Positions 48,069-57,479 of a DNA stretch of 64,000 bases are shown one piece after another. This DNA comes from Bacillus sp. ISL-51 (lineage in GTDB: Bacteria > Bacillota > Bacilli > Bacillales > Bacillaceae): contig NZ_JAGGQB010000006.1 of the NCBI RefSeq assembly GCF_018613535.1, positions 248,001-312,000 of the forward strand, read 5' to 3'. The notes below the pieces were generated by a model. It was not told the DNA's origin, ran no database searches, and was given only the letters and a program-made list of their open reading frames with translations. The first letter of the stretch is position 1. The number at the start of each line of letters is the position of its first letter. The position numbers and the translations under genes are program-made.

Positions 48069-51000
48069 ATGACACAATTGAACGCTATACCTCAGCCGAA
48101 AACGTACGGACCACTTAAAAATCTCCCCCATATAGAAAAAGAGAAACTGGCGCAATCGCTTTGGAAAATCGCCGAAGAATACGGTCCGATTTTCCGTTTT
48201 GAATTTCCAAGCTCTGCTGCGGTGTTCGTATCAGGCCATGAACTGGCAGCTGAAGTGTGTGATGAATCAAGATTTGACAAAAACCTCGGCAAAGGATTGC
48301 TGAAAGTACGGGAGTTTGCCGGTGACGGATTATTTACAAGCTGGTCAAACGAGAAGAACTGGCAGAAAGCACATCGGATTTTATTGCCGAGCTTCAGCCA
48401 AAAAGCAATGAAAGGCTATCATTCTATGATGCTGGATATTGCAATGCAGCTCGTACAAAAATGGAGCAGACTGAATCCGAAAGAAGAGATTGATGTCGCT
48501 GAAGATATGACGCGCCTGACTTTAGATACAATCGGGCTGTGCGGATTTCATTTTCGTTTTAACAGCTTTTACCGCGACACACAGCATCCTTTCATTATAA
48601 GCATGCTTCGCGCGCTGCAAGAGTCGATGCGCCAATCTCAAAGGCACAGCCTTCAAGATAAGCTGATGGTCAAAACAAGACATCAATTCCAGCAAGATAT
48701 CGAAGTGATGAATTCGCTTGTTGATAAGATCATAGCCGAGCGGAGGGAAAACCCGGATGAGAACCTGACTGACCTCTTGTCATTGATGCTTGATGCCAAA
48801 GACCCGGTAACGGGCGAAACGCTGGATGATGAAAATATCCGCTATCAAATTATTACGTTTTTGATCGCAGGGCATGAAACCACAAGCGGGCTGCTTTCCT
48901 TTGCGATCTGCTGTCTGCTGAAAAACAAAGATAAATTAGAAAAAGCCAGTCAGGAGGCCGCACAGGTATTAACGGGAGACCTCCCTGATTATAAGCAGAT
49001 TCAGCAGTTAAAATATATCCGCATGGTGTTAAACGAGACATTGCGGCTTTATCCTACGGCTCCGGCCTTTTCATTATATGCGAAGGAAGATACGGTTCTT
49101 GGCGGGAAATATCCGATTGAGAAAGGGCAGCCGGTGACGATTTTAACGCCGCAATTACATCGTGATAAAAGCGCGTGGGGAGAAGATGCAGAATTGTTCC
49201 GTCCGGAGCGTTTCAGCGATCCCGCTGCGATTCCGAATCACGCCTATAAGCCTTTCGGAAACGGAAAGCGTGCATGCATCGGGATGCAGTTTGCCCTGCA
49301 TGAAGCGACAATGGTGCTCGGACTCGTCTTAAAGCACTTTGAGCTGATTGATCACAAACATTATGAGCTATCCATTAAAGAAGCCTTAACGATTAAGCCT
49401 GGCGACTTTACCATTCGGGTGAAAAAGAAGGACGTCCCGCTTCAGCCTGTACCAGAGAAACAAGCCGAGACGAGCGGTACCAAAGAGGTCCCGAAAGATA
49501 TACCGGCTCACGGAACTCCGCTTCTCGTGCTTTACGGATCAAATTTAGGCACTGCGGAAGGAATCGCGGAAGAACTCGCAGATATCGGCCGCAGCAAAGG
49601 TTTTGCAACCGAAACGGCTCCGCTTGATGATTATATCGGAAAGCTGCCTTCTGAAGGGGCGGTTGTCATTGTAACGGCTTCATATAACGGAGCTCCGCCT
49701 GATAATGCAGCAGGATTTGTGAAGTGGATGGATACGCTTGAAGATCATGATTTGGATGGCGTTTCATATGCCGTCTTCGGCTGCGGAAACCGCAACTGGG
49801 CGAGCACATACCAGCGGATTCCCCGCCTTATAGACAAAACGCTTGAGTTAAAAGGGGCAAAACGTCTCACATCTATCGGTGAAGGAGACGGAGCCGACGA
49901 TTTTGAGAGCAGTCAGGAAGCATGGGAGAACTTGTTTTGGCAAGACATCATCAAGGCTTTTGATTTGGAAAATGTCACTGAACAGCAAAATAGATCATTA
50001 TTATCAATTGAGTTTGTGAATGAAGCGATTGAAACGCCGCTTGCCAAAACGTATGACGCGTTTGAAGCGAAAGTCATAAAAAATAAAGAGCTTCATACAG
50101 GAAACAGTACGCGGTCTGTCCGGCACATTGAGCTGCTTCTTCCTGAAACGGAAGTGTATCAAGAAGGGGGCCATCTCGGTGTGCTGCCGAAAAACAGTGA
50201 TGAACTCATAAACCGCGTGATACGCCGTTTCGGTCTGGACCCGCATCAGCTCTTTAAAATCAGCGGGCGTCATGTTCCTCATCTGCCGATGGACCGTCCC
50301 GTCAATGCCTCAGAGCTGCTGGCGTCACATGTGGAATTGCAGGAACCGGCAACAAGAGCGCAGCTTCGTGAGCTTGCGGCATACACGGTTTGCCCGCCGC
50401 ACCAGAAGGAGTTGGAACATCTTCATTCTGACGGTACGGCATACAAAGAAAACGTGCTGAAAAAACGAATTACGATGCTGGACCTTTTAGAAGATTATCC
50501 GGCATGTGAAATGCCGTTTGAACGGTTTTTAGAACTTCTTCCGTCATTGAAAGCGCGCTATTATTCCATTTCCAGTTCGCCAAAGGCCGGCAGTGAGAAG
50601 GTGAGTATAACGGTCGGCGTCGTGACGGCCCCGTCTTGGAGCGGCCGGGGTGAATACCGGGGCGTCGCTTCGAATTATTTAGCCGGATTACAGGAGGGAG
50701 ATCGTGCAGTCTGCTTCATCCGTTCTCCGCAATCCGGGTTCGAATTGCCTGAAAATACAGTGGCTCCTCTTATTATGGTGGGAGCGGGCACGGGAATCGC
50801 GCCATTCAGAGGGTTCATCCAAGCGCGCGCTGCCGAAAAAGCGGCGGGAAAAAGCCTTGGCGAAGCTCATTTATACTTCGGCTGCCGGCACCCTGAAGAG
50901 GACGATCTTTATAAGGATGAATTTATTCAAGCTGAGCAATCAGGGCTTGTCACTGTGCACCGGGCATATTCACGCTTAGATCAGAATTGTAAAGTATATG

Positions 51001-51227
51001 TACAGGATATGCTGCACCATGAGGCTTCACAGATCATTGCGCTTCTTGATGAAGGAGCCCATCTCTATATATGCGGAGACGGAAGCAAAATGGCCCCGGC
51101 TGTGGAAAATGTATTGCTGCGTGCATATGAAAGTGTACAGGACACCGATAGAAATGCTTCGCTGAAGTGGCTTGAGAAGCTGCAAACGGAAGGAAGATAT
51201 GCGAAAGATGTTTGGGCGGGTGTGTAA
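48069..51227 (+). CDS. cypB: Self-sufficient cytochrome P450/NADPH-P450 reductase fusion (CYP102 family)
   Basis: 1052 residues. The P450 domain (about 1-460) has the I-helix AGHETTS, the ExxR helix (ETLR) and the heme loop [12 protein letters not shown] with the axial Cys403. A linker leads to a flavodoxin-like FMN domain (about 485-630, [11 protein letters not shown]), then FAD (RYYSISSSP) and NADPH ([12 protein letters not shown]) domains. Hydroxylates long-chain and branched fatty acids. Under control of FatR upstream. Orthologue of CYP102A3. Confidence 0.96.
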   Translation: MTQLNAIPQPKTYGPLKNLPHIEKEKLAQSLWKIAEEYGPIFRFEFPSSAAVFVSGHELAAEVCDESRFDKNLGKGLLKVREFAGDGLFTSWSNEKNWQKAHRILLPSFSQKAMKGYHSMMLDIAMQLVQKWSRLNPKEEIDVAEDMTRLTLDTIGLCGFHFRFNSFYRDTQHPFIISMLRALQESMRQSQRHSLQDKLMVKTRHQFQQDIEVMNSLVDKIIAERRENPDENLTDLLSLMLDAKDPVTGETLDDENIRYQIITFLIAGHETTSGLLSFAICCLLKNKDKLEKASQEAAQVLTGDLPDYKQIQQLKYIRMVLNETLRLYPTAPAFSLYAKEDTVLGGKYPIEKGQPVTILTPQLHRDKSAWGEDAELFRPERFSDPAAIPNHAYKPFGNGKRACIGMQFALHEATMVLGLVLKHFELIDHKHYELSIKEALTIKPGDFTIRVKKKDVPLQPVPEKQAETSGTKEVPKDIPAHGTPLLVLYGSNLGTAEGIAEELADIGRSKGFATETAPLDDYIGKLPSEGAVVIVTASYNGAPPDNAAGFVKWMDTLEDHDLDGVSYAVFGCGNRNWASTYQRIPRLIDKTLELKGAKRLTSIGEGDGADDFESSQEAWENLFWQDIIKAFDLENVTEQQNRSLLSIEFVNEAIETPLAKTYDAFEAKVIKNKELHTGNSTRSVRHIELLLPETEVYQEGGHLGVLPKNSDELINRVIRRFGLDPHQLFKISGRHVPHLPMDRPVNASELLASHVELQEPATRAQLRELAAYTVCPPHQKELEHLHSDGTAYKENVLKKRITMLDLLEDYPACEMPFERFLELLPSLKARYYSISSSPKAGSEKVSITVGVVTAPSWSGRGEYRGVASNYLAGLQEGDRAVCFIRSPQSGFELPENTVAPLIMVGAGTGIAPFRGFIQARAAEKAAGKSLGEAHLYFGCRHPEEDDLYKDEFIQAEQSGLVTVHRAYSRLDQNCKVYVQDMLHHEASQIIALLDEGAHLYICGDGSKMAPAVENVLLRAYESVQDTDRNASLKWLEKLQTEGRYAKDVWAGV

Positions 51228-51271
51228 AGGAGAAAGACATCACATCTGACTGACGTCATACAATGAAGAAA

Positions 51272-51334
51272 GCCGGCACGATATTTGAAATCTACTGAAT
51301 CAAAAGGAATAGTTATAGGGAGTATCGTGCCGGC
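51272..51334. repeat. Perfect inverted repeat with long loop between cypB and the MFS gene
   Basis: GCCGGCACGATA (51272-51283) and TATCGTGCCGGC (51323-51334) are perfect 12-base arms 39 bases apart. Flanks AATGAAGAAA and CTTATTCTTA are only weakly terminator-like. It may end transcription from both sides, or form a stable RNA structure. Confidence 0.7.
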
Positions 51335-51369
51335 CTTATTCTTATTATCGGACCAAAGGCGCAAAAACT

Positions 51370-52587
51370 TTAACGTTTTTGTTTGTTTAAATGAAAACAG
51401 TCCCGTTCGTTTTTTTGAAACCCGGCCAAAAATAAAATCGGATAAGAAAGCAAAAGCATAACCGAGATAAATGCAATAATGCCGAGCCACTGAAAATGCG
51501 TCCAAAAGAACCCGCCAAATGACCCCGCGACGCTTGAACCGATATAATAGAAAAGCAGGTATAAAGAAGAGGCTTGCGCGCGATGATCACCGGCGGCGCG
51601 GCCGACCCAGGAGCTTGCAATGGAATGCGCCCCGAAGAAACCGAATGTAAAGACAGCAATCCCTGCGATTTTAAGCGTCAGCTGAGGCAAAAGGGTGATG
51701 ACTGCGCCGGCCAGCATAACGAAAATGGCAATCTTAATCATCTTGGAACTGCCGAACAGATCCGCTTTTTTCCCCATATAAACAGAACTGAAGGTCCCCG
51801 CGAGATATACAACGAAAATAAATCCAATCAAGGTTTGTGACAAATGATAAGGAGCCGCCATTAATTGAAAACCGATATAATTATATAAGGTTACAAAACT
51901 CCCCATTAATATAAACCCTAACGAAATTAACAAAAGGAGCCGTTTGTGATGAAAGACCGCCCCGTATTCCTTGAGGGCCGTCTTCAAGCTCACGCCCCGT
52001 TTTTCGGAATGGCGCGGAGCGGGAAGGGAGCGCCAAAATAAAAAGCTTAACACGATAGAAAGAATGCCGATGATGCCAAGCGCCTGCCGCCAGCCGAATA
52101 AATCTGTCAGAAGCCCCGTTAAGAGCCTGCCGCTCATTCCCCCGATGCTTGTGCCGCTGATATACAGGCCCATCATTTTCCCAAGGCCTTTAGGATCGAA
52201 CTCCTCGCCTACATACGTCATGGCGACAGCCGGAACGCCTGCCAAGAAAATGCCGAGCAGCCCTCTCATCGCCAAAAGCGCCGGAAAAGCCGGACTGAAG
52301 GCTGTTAACAGACCGAGAATAGACGTGGCAGATAATGAGAGGACCATTAATCTTTTTCTTCCGAACCTGTCAGATAATGAAGCTGCGGCTAATAACGAAA
52401 ACGCCAATACTGCTGTAGAGATGGATAAGGTTAAGCTGGCAGCTGCCGCAGAAATATGAAATTCCTCAGAAAACAAAGGCAAAAGCGGCTGTGTCGTGTA
52501 AAGCGTGGCAAATGTCACAAAGCCGCTGATAAACAGCGCCAAGCTGGCCTGCCTGTAGGCCTTTGTATGAGGCTGTATAAACGTCAT
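51370..52587 (-). CDS. Major facilitator superfamily exporter (YybF/YnfM-like)
   Basis: 405 residues, about 12 hydrophobic segments. The loop 2-3 motif SDRFGRKRLMVLSL is intact. The pattern is that of 12-helix drug or sugar efflux carriers near B. subtilis YybF. GAGGGACATTC lies before the ATG. A decayed LysR-type regulator lies divergently upstream, an arrangement like yybE/yybF. The substrate is unknown. Confidence 0.88.
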   Translation of the reverse strand: MTFIQPHTKAYRQASLALFISGFVTFATLYTTQPLLPLFSEEFHISAAAASLTLSISTAVLAFSLLAAASLSDRFGRKRLMVLSLSATSILGLLTAFSPAFPALLAMRGLLGIFLAGVPAVAMTYVGEEFDPKGLGKMMGLYISGTSIGGMSGRLLTGLLTDLFGWRQALGIIGILSIVLSFLFWRSLPAPRHSEKRGVSLKTALKEYGAVFHHKRLLLLISLGFILMGSFVTLYNYIGFQLMAAPYHLSQTLIGFIFVVYLAGTFSSVYMGKKADLFGSSKMIKIAIFVMLAGAVITLLPQLTLKIAGIAVFTFGFFGAHSIASSWVGRAAGDHRAQASSLYLLFYYIGSSVAGSFGGFFWTHFQWLGIIAFISVMLLLSYPILFLAGFQKNERDCFHLNKQKR

Positions 52588-52689
52588 GAATGTCCCTCTT
52601 TTCTTGCTGATGGTTATATATGTATCGTACGCTTTTCATTACGATGTGTCTAATTTATAATAACTATTATATTAATGCGTTTGAGTTAT

Positions 52690-53426
52690 AAAGAAGGGGA
52701 GGAAGTTTCTGATAAAAGCAAAACAAGCCCGGCGCACTTTAAATGAGGGCATTGAACAAGTCAAAAAAAATATGAATCTGGAACATAGCGAAATATCTGT
52801 ATATTTCTACACACGCTCGGTTTGCGATTAATGCCTCAGTTGATTGCCGAGTTTAAAAAGCAGTATCCGAATGTAACCTCTATCAAGGAGCAAATGAAAC
52901 GCTTCGCAAAATGGGGAAAAAGGGGGATGCGGATATCTGCATCAGGTCGCCGCCGCTCCCCGGCGGCTTTTGCAATGGACGGTGCTTGAGAAAGAGCCTC
53001 TTTAACTGGTGCTTCCTGAGACGCACCCGCTTGCGGCGGAAAAACGCATTTAAAATGAAGGAGATGCAGGACGAGGATTTTGTCGGATTTAAACCGGGAT
53101 ACGGGCTGAAGTATTTGTTTGATCTGATGTGCCGGGTTTTGAATATTCACCCGCATCTCGCATTTGAATGTGAGGAAGTTGCATCCATATTAGAGCCGCA
53201 GTTTTTTAGGAGCTGCAGTGCTGCCGAAAACCGCGGAGCATCAATATTTTTCGTTCGTTTTTCTTCCGGTCGCGATTATAAATGCGAACGCACAATTGCC
53301 TTGGTTCAGTTGAAAAACCAGGCTCTCTCTCCGGCTGCGGAACGTTTTAAGCAGTTTGCGGCGGAGTATTACAAAAAGCGTACTGAACAGTCATTCCTTC
53401 AAAATGGAAGTGACGATATGTTTTGA
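52690..53426 (+). pseudogene. LysR-type regulator remnant lacking its DNA-binding domain
   Basis: Three reading frames are needed to follow one LysR protein. It starts with GRKFLIKAKQARRTLNEG, the end of an HTH_1 domain and linker, so about the first 60 codons are missing. IAEFKKQYPNVTSIKEQMKRF and GDADICI follow in other frames, then a longer intact piece of the effector domain (EDFVGFKPGYGLKYLFDLMC to AAEYYKKRTEQSF). There is at least one stop in the early frame (TAA after RSVCD). It was probably the regulator of the divergent MFS gene. Confidence 0.8.
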
Positions 53427-54197
53427 ATCCCATTGTCCTTTCGAAAAGAAGGTAATCGGATACTTGCGGGGAAATAGAAGCTGATGAATCTCGTCGGCCG
53501 GCATCCCTTTCTCATGCAATTGCCGGACTTGATCAGTCACTTCATGCAGATTATTCAGTTTTTGCCGAAGTATATCCTTCCCGTCTTCAATATATCCGGC
53601 ATGACAGCAAAACATTTCCTTGAAGTCAAAGGTGAGAATGTATTCTATAGATTTGATCATCTGCGGAATGGATTCAGTTTCCATCACCACCTTTGTTTTT
53701 CTGCTTACGTATAAATCACCGGAAAAAAGCTGCCCTGTTGAACGGTTCAAAAAAGCTGTATGATCTCTTGAATGGCCGGGGGTGAAGATTGTCTCCCAAG
53801 AGTAACGGCGTGATGAAAATGTTTCTGGGCATTCCTGTGCGTAAAAAGGCTGCCTCGTTCCCCAAAAGACCTTTCTGTATAAAGGATATTTTCCTGATTC
53901 CGCTGCTTCAGACACAGACAGCTGGTTCAAATAAATCGGGATATTCCGCTGTTTTTGCAGCCAGGCACAACCGCCTGTATGATCCTCATGGATATGTGTG
54001 CAATATAGTCCGTCAAATGATTGTGTTTGAAAAAATTGTTGAAACAGCGGCGCTAATGATTGCGCGCCTGAATCAATCAGAATGCCATCCATTACATAAC
54101 TGTACACATTAAGTTTCACTGACAGAAACTGTATCGATCCGTTAGCAAAATGAATGTCCTTGATGTTCCCCGTATCCATCTTTTTTCGAAACAGCAA
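53391..54197 (-). CDS. Metallo-beta-lactamase-fold hydrolase
   Basis: 268 residues from TTG 54197 behind AAGGAGGG (an ATG six codons later is possible). The metal-binding motif THIHEDHTGG (about 87-96), the PGHSRDH histidine, the LFSGDL aspartate and a late CCHAGY histidine are present. Substrate unknown; the family covers lactonases, glyoxalases and others. Its end overlaps the tail of the LysR remnant by about 36 bases. A near-perfect palindrome lies upstream. Confidence 0.85.
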   Translation of the reverse strand: MLFRKKMDTGNIKDIHFANGSIQFLSVKLNVYSYVMDGILIDSGAQSLAPLFQQFFQTQSFDGLYCTHIHEDHTGGCAWLQKQRNIPIYLNQLSVSEAAESGKYPLYRKVFWGTRQPFYAQECPETFSSRRYSWETIFTPGHSRDHTAFLNRSTGQLFSGDLYVSRKTKVVMETESIPQMIKSIEYILTFDFKEMFCCHAGYIEDGKDILRQKLNNLHEVTDQVRQLHEKGMPADEIHQLLFPRKYPITFFSKGQWDSKHIVTSILKE

Positions 54198-54215
54198 AGC
54201 GAACCCTCCTTCTTG

Positions 54216-54233
54216 AGTGAATAATCATTCACT
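54216..54233. promoter_or_regulatory. Near-palindrome upstream of the MBL-fold gene
   Basis: AGTGAATAATCATTCACT has nine-base arms with one mismatch, 19 bases before the TTG start. The TGAAT/ATTCA half sites resemble TetR-type operators. No regulator gene is adjacent. Confidence 0.45.
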
Positions 54234-54293
54234 TTCTGTTGTAACATGTTTCTTTGTGAAAATCCAGCATATGATGACAATCAATCGTAAACA

Positions 54294-54326
54294 GAGGGGC
54301 CGCAGATCGGCCTCCGGCTCTTTTTT
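54294..54326 (+). terminator. Hairpin with T run in the 54.2-54.5 kb gap
   Basis: GGCCG/CGGCC with flanking pairs around CAGAT, then CGGCTC and six T. No gene clearly ends into it on the plus strand, so it may be a leftover. Confidence 0.4.
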
Positions 54327-54344
54327 ATAGCTACCGGTCTCAAA

Positions 54345-54455
54345 ATGATTAGCCGCGGCGGGATCAAAGGAGATCAAAATGATATCTTCACTGAATCCTT
54401 GATTGGATTCCTTTTGGTTATATTCATAGCATGCTTAATGAAAGATGCAGGTTAG
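54345..54455 (+). CDS. Possible 36-residue membrane peptide
   Basis: ATG 54345 to TAG 54453-54455 with one hydrophobic stretch (SLIGFLLVIFIACLM). No convincing ribosome binding site stands before this ATG; AAAGGAG in its interior precedes an out-of-frame seven-codon ORF. It could be a small toxin-like or membrane peptide, or chance. The rest of 54234-54545 shows nothing I can name. Confidence 0.2.
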   Translation: MISRGGIKGDQNDIFTESLIGFLLVIFIACLMKDAG

Positions 54456-54545
54456 TAGAAGAGGTGATAGCTCTGATGTTACTATTTTTATATTAGCCGG
54501 AAGGATATAAATAAATTCAGGAATATTTGATAGCGGGGGAAGAGC

Positions 54546-55028
54546 ATGGCGAAAAAAACGGAAAAAACAAATGCTGTCCGTATCATTGAACAGCAAAAAA
54601 TCTCCTATGAGTTGTTAGGTTACAAAACAGAAAGCGGGCAGCCGTCAGACGGTATCTCTGTTTCAGAAAAAATCGGCTATTCTGCCGAGCATGTATATAA
54701 AACATTGGTTGCAACAGCAGGAGCAGATCGTTATTACGTCTTTGTTGTACCCGTTGCCAAGGAATTAGATCTAAAAAAGGCAGCTAAGGTAATAGGTGAG
54801 AAGAAAATAGAAATGATTGCAATGAAAGAACTTCTGGGGCTGACTGGCTATGTACGCGGCGGCTGCTCACCGATCGGCATGAAAAAAAGGTTCCCGACTT
54901 ATATTGATGCATCCTCCGAAACGCTGGATTTTATCATTGTCAGTGCCGGAAAAATCGGAATGCAGCTGAAAGTAGCGCCAAAAGATTTAGCCAAAGTATG
55001 CCGTGCGAAATTTATTGAAGTTGTGTAA
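54546..55028 (+). CDS. YbaK/EbsC-type Cys-tRNA(Pro) deacylase
   Basis: 160 residues of the YbaK fold, with [16 protein letters not shown] (the conserved lysine) and the family signature [11 protein letters not shown]. It hydrolyses cysteine (or related) mischarged onto tRNA-Pro. GGGGGAAGAG precedes the ATG. It stands upstream of manR. In B. subtilis a protein of this type (YjdI, from memory) lies near the man operon. Confidence 0.88.
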   Translation: MAKKTEKTNAVRIIEQQKISYELLGYKTESGQPSDGISVSEKIGYSAEHVYKTLVATAGADRYYVFVVPVAKELDLKKAAKVIGEKKIEMIAMKELLGLTGYVRGGCSPIGMKKRFPTYIDASSETLDFIIVSAGKIGMQLKVAPKDLAKVCRAKFIEVV

Positions 55029-55230
55029 TACGAATTAAATTGCTTGTTAAATGAACGGAAACCGAATCTTCCATTATAAACAGCTTTGAGAATACAGCGT
55101 AATAATAAAAGGCCCTCAAGGAGAAACAGAGTGAAAAAAAGATACGAAAACTTGAATGAAGGATTGAGAACTGTACAAAAAACGCCCATATATAACACTA
55201 TGAAAATAGCAGCTGTATAGAAACAAAAAA

Positions 55231-55261
55231 CGCTTTTTTCCGGAACCTCCGGTAAAAAGCG
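55231..55261 (+). promoter_or_regulatory. ManR-type box upstream of manR
   Basis: TTTCCGGAACCTCCGGTAAAAA lies inside a larger inverted repeat CGCTTTTTTCCGGA/TCCGGTAAAAAGCG. The same core (TTCCGGAACCT, then YGGTAAAAA) occurs before manP, so it is probably the site where phosphorylated ManR activates both promoters. It is 37 bases (from GGTAAAAA) upstream of the -10 TATAAT at 55288-55293. Confidence 0.6.
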
Positions 55262-55291
55262 AAACATTTGAAGCTTTTATTTTACTATATA

Positions 55292-55308
55292 ATGTAAACG
55301 GTTACGTG
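55292..55308. promoter_or_regulatory. Catabolite responsive element at the manR promoter
   Basis: TGTAAACGGTTACG (55293-55306) matches the cre pattern TGWAANCGNTNWCA apart from the last base, and overlaps the -10 TATAAT. CcpA binding here should repress manR when glucose is present. Confidence 0.65.
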
Positions 55309-55374
55309 GGTGATATATATTTATAATATCATGATTGTTTAAGTGGAAACTAACAGGAAGGATAGAAAAGACAG

Positions 55375-57327
55375 ATGAAATACATAAATACAAGACAAAA
55401 AGAGATTTTGTATCTGTTGTTATCTGAACCTGATGACTATTTAGTTGTGCAAGATTTCGCAGACAGGGTAAAGTGTTCTGAAAAAACGATCAGGAATGAT
55501 TTGAAAACGATCGAGGATTATCTGCATGAACATTCTTATGCTCACCTCATTCGCAAACCGGGGCTAGGCGTCTTTTTAAATATAGAGGAACAGGAAAGGG
55601 CCTGGTTAAGGCGGCAATTATATACTGAACATTTTATTTCCAGGCAGCAGACTGATGAAGAAAGAATCCTGCAAATAGCTTATGACTTATTAATGAATCC
55701 GAAGCATGTTTCCGCAAAAGAAATTGCCGCTCAGCATTTTGTTAATAGAGCTTCCATTAAAAAGGATTTATGTGAGGTTGAAGAGTGGCTGAAGCGTTTT
55801 GACCTCACACTGGTTTCTAAGCAGCGGCTTGGATTAAAAATTGAAGGAAACGAAAAAAATAAAAGAAAAGCACTGGCAAGAATAGCGGATTTGGCTGATA
55901 ATACGGAGTTTACAAGCCAATTTATTAAAAGCAAGTTCTTAAGTCATGATTCAGGCTTTGTGACGAAAGAACTCAAATTATTACAGAAAAAGCATTCTAT
56001 CTATTTCACAGATGAAACGTTTGAGAGTTTACTGCTGCATACATTGTTAATGATCCGCCGAATCAAAATGAAGCAGCCGATCTCGATTTCCCCAAGACAA
56101 CTGGCCGCAGTAAAAAAGAAGAAAGAATATCAATGGACACTAGCTTGTTTAAAACGGCTTGAACCGGTGTTTGCAATCCGCTTTCCTGAAGAAGAAGCCG
56201 TATATTTAACTTTACATATATTAGGCGGAAAAGTTCGTTATCCATTACAAAAAGAAGAGATAAATGATCTTGAAAATTCTGAGCTTCCCAAAGTTGTAAG
56301 GCATTTAATCAATCGTGTTTCAGAGCTGAAAATGATGGATTTCCATAAAGATCAGGATTTGATCAACGGATTGAACATTCATCTTAATACGGTGTTAAAG
56401 CGGCTGAGCTACGATCTTTCTGTATCAAACCCCATGCTCAATGACATCAAAAAAATGTACCCTTATTTGTTTCATATTATCATCGACGTTCTGGAAGACA
56501 TCAATCAAACGTTCGATCTTTATATCCCTGAGGAAGAGGCAGCATACTTGACACTGCATTTTCAGGCAGCGATCGAACGGCTGCATCGCAACAGTGAGAA
56601 ACATAAAAAAGCGATCATCGTCTGTCATATGGGCATTGGAATGTCACAATTGCTGCGAATGAAAATTGAACGAAAATTTCATCAAATTGCTGTATTGGCC
56701 TGTATCGCAAAAGCAGATTTAGCGGAATTTACAAAAAAGCATGAGGATATAGATCTTGTCGTTTCTACGGTAGTGCTGGAGAAGATAACAATTCCCCATA
56801 TTGTTGTATCACCGCTTTTGGAGCCTTCTGATGAGAAGAAATTGAGTATATTTATGCATCAGCTTGATGAATCGCACCGCCAAAAACAAAAAACATTTAA
56901 GATGCTGAACGATACGACTCCTTTTCTGGTTTTTTTGCAGCAAGAGGCAGAGCACCGCTACAAGGTCATTGAACAACTGTCGACAGCTTTGTATGAGAAA
57001 GGCTATGTTGAAAAAGAGTATGCCGTTCATGCGGTTATGAGAGAAAAAATGTCGTCGACAAATATTGGGGCAGGTATTGCCATTCCTCATGCAAACTCTA
57101 AATATATTAAACAATCAGCAATTGCAATTGCCACACTAAAAGAGCCGCTTGATTGGGGGACTGAAAAAGCATCCCTCGTTTTTATGCTGGCTGTCAAACA
57201 TGAGGATCAAAACATGACAAGGCAGCTGTTTAGTGAACTTTCATACCTTAGCGAGCAGCCGGCCTTCGTCCAGAAGCTGACGAAAGAAACAAACGTCATG
57301 ACATTCTTATCTTATTTGAATTATTAA
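55375..57327 (+). CDS. manR: Mannose operon transcriptional activator ManR (PRD/BglG-MtlR type)
   Basis: 650 residues: two N-terminal HTH motifs (about 5-120, CSEKTIRNDLKTIEDYL and NRASIKKDLCEVEEWL), two PRD domains (about 180-280 and 285-395, with phosphorylatable histidines such as LTLHILGG and LTLHFQAA), an EIIB-Gat-like domain (about 405-490, VCHMGIGMS with cysteine) and an EIIA-Fru-like domain (about 500-645, IAIPHANS with histidine). PTS phosphorylation should report mannose supply and general PTS state. ATG 55375 follows GGAAGGATAG. Confidence 0.93.
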   Translation: MKYINTRQKEILYLLLSEPDDYLVVQDFADRVKCSEKTIRNDLKTIEDYLHEHSYAHLIRKPGLGVFLNIEEQERAWLRRQLYTEHFISRQQTDEERILQIAYDLLMNPKHVSAKEIAAQHFVNRASIKKDLCEVEEWLKRFDLTLVSKQRLGLKIEGNEKNKRKALARIADLADNTEFTSQFIKSKFLSHDSGFVTKELKLLQKKHSIYFTDETFESLLLHTLLMIRRIKMKQPISISPRQLAAVKKKKEYQWTLACLKRLEPVFAIRFPEEEAVYLTLHILGGKVRYPLQKEEINDLENSELPKVVRHLINRVSELKMMDFHKDQDLINGLNIHLNTVLKRLSYDLSVSNPMLNDIKKMYPYLFHIIIDVLEDINQTFDLYIPEEEAAYLTLHFQAAIERLHRNSEKHKKAIIVCHMGIGMSQLLRMKIERKFHQIAVLACIAKADLAEFTKKHEDIDLVVSTVVLEKITIPHIVVSPLLEPSDEKKLSIFMHQLDESHRQKQKTFKMLNDTTPFLVFLQQEAEHRYKVIEQLSTALYEKGYVEKEYAVHAVMREKMSSTNIGAGIAIPHANSKYIKQSAIAIATLKEPLDWGTEKASLVFMLAVKHEDQNMTRQLFSELSYLSEQPAFVQKLTKETNVMTFLSYLNY

Positions 57328-57357
57328 AAGCAGGGATTGATTCCCTGCTTTTTTTGT
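57327..57357 (+). terminator. Terminator of manR
   Basis: AAAGCAGGGA and TCCCTGCTTT form the stem around TTGAT, then seven T. manP therefore needs its own promoter. Confidence 0.92.
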
Positions 57358-57376
57358 TTATAGGGAAAAATGCCTT

Positions 57377-57433
57377 TATTTCCGGAACCTATGGTAAAAA
57401 AAAGCGATTATAACGGCGTGATTTCGGTATACA
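57377..57433 (+). promoter_or_regulatory. manP promoter with ManR-type box
   Basis: TTTCCGGAACCTATGGTAAAAA (about 57380-57400) shares 20 of 22 bases with the box at manR. A candidate -10 TATACA (57428-57433) lies 35 bases after the start of GGTAAAAA, close to the spacing at manR. The -35 is poor, as expected for an activator-dependent promoter. Confidence 0.6.
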
Positions 57434-57479
57434 GTTGAGACAAGCTCTTGTTATTCACACTTTAAAGGAGGATTTGTGT

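Noticed and set aside
54899..55267. 122-codon minus-strand ORF after the YbaK-type gene
   Set aside because: It overlaps the 3' end of the deacylase gene and the manR regulatory inverted repeat; no ribosome binding site.
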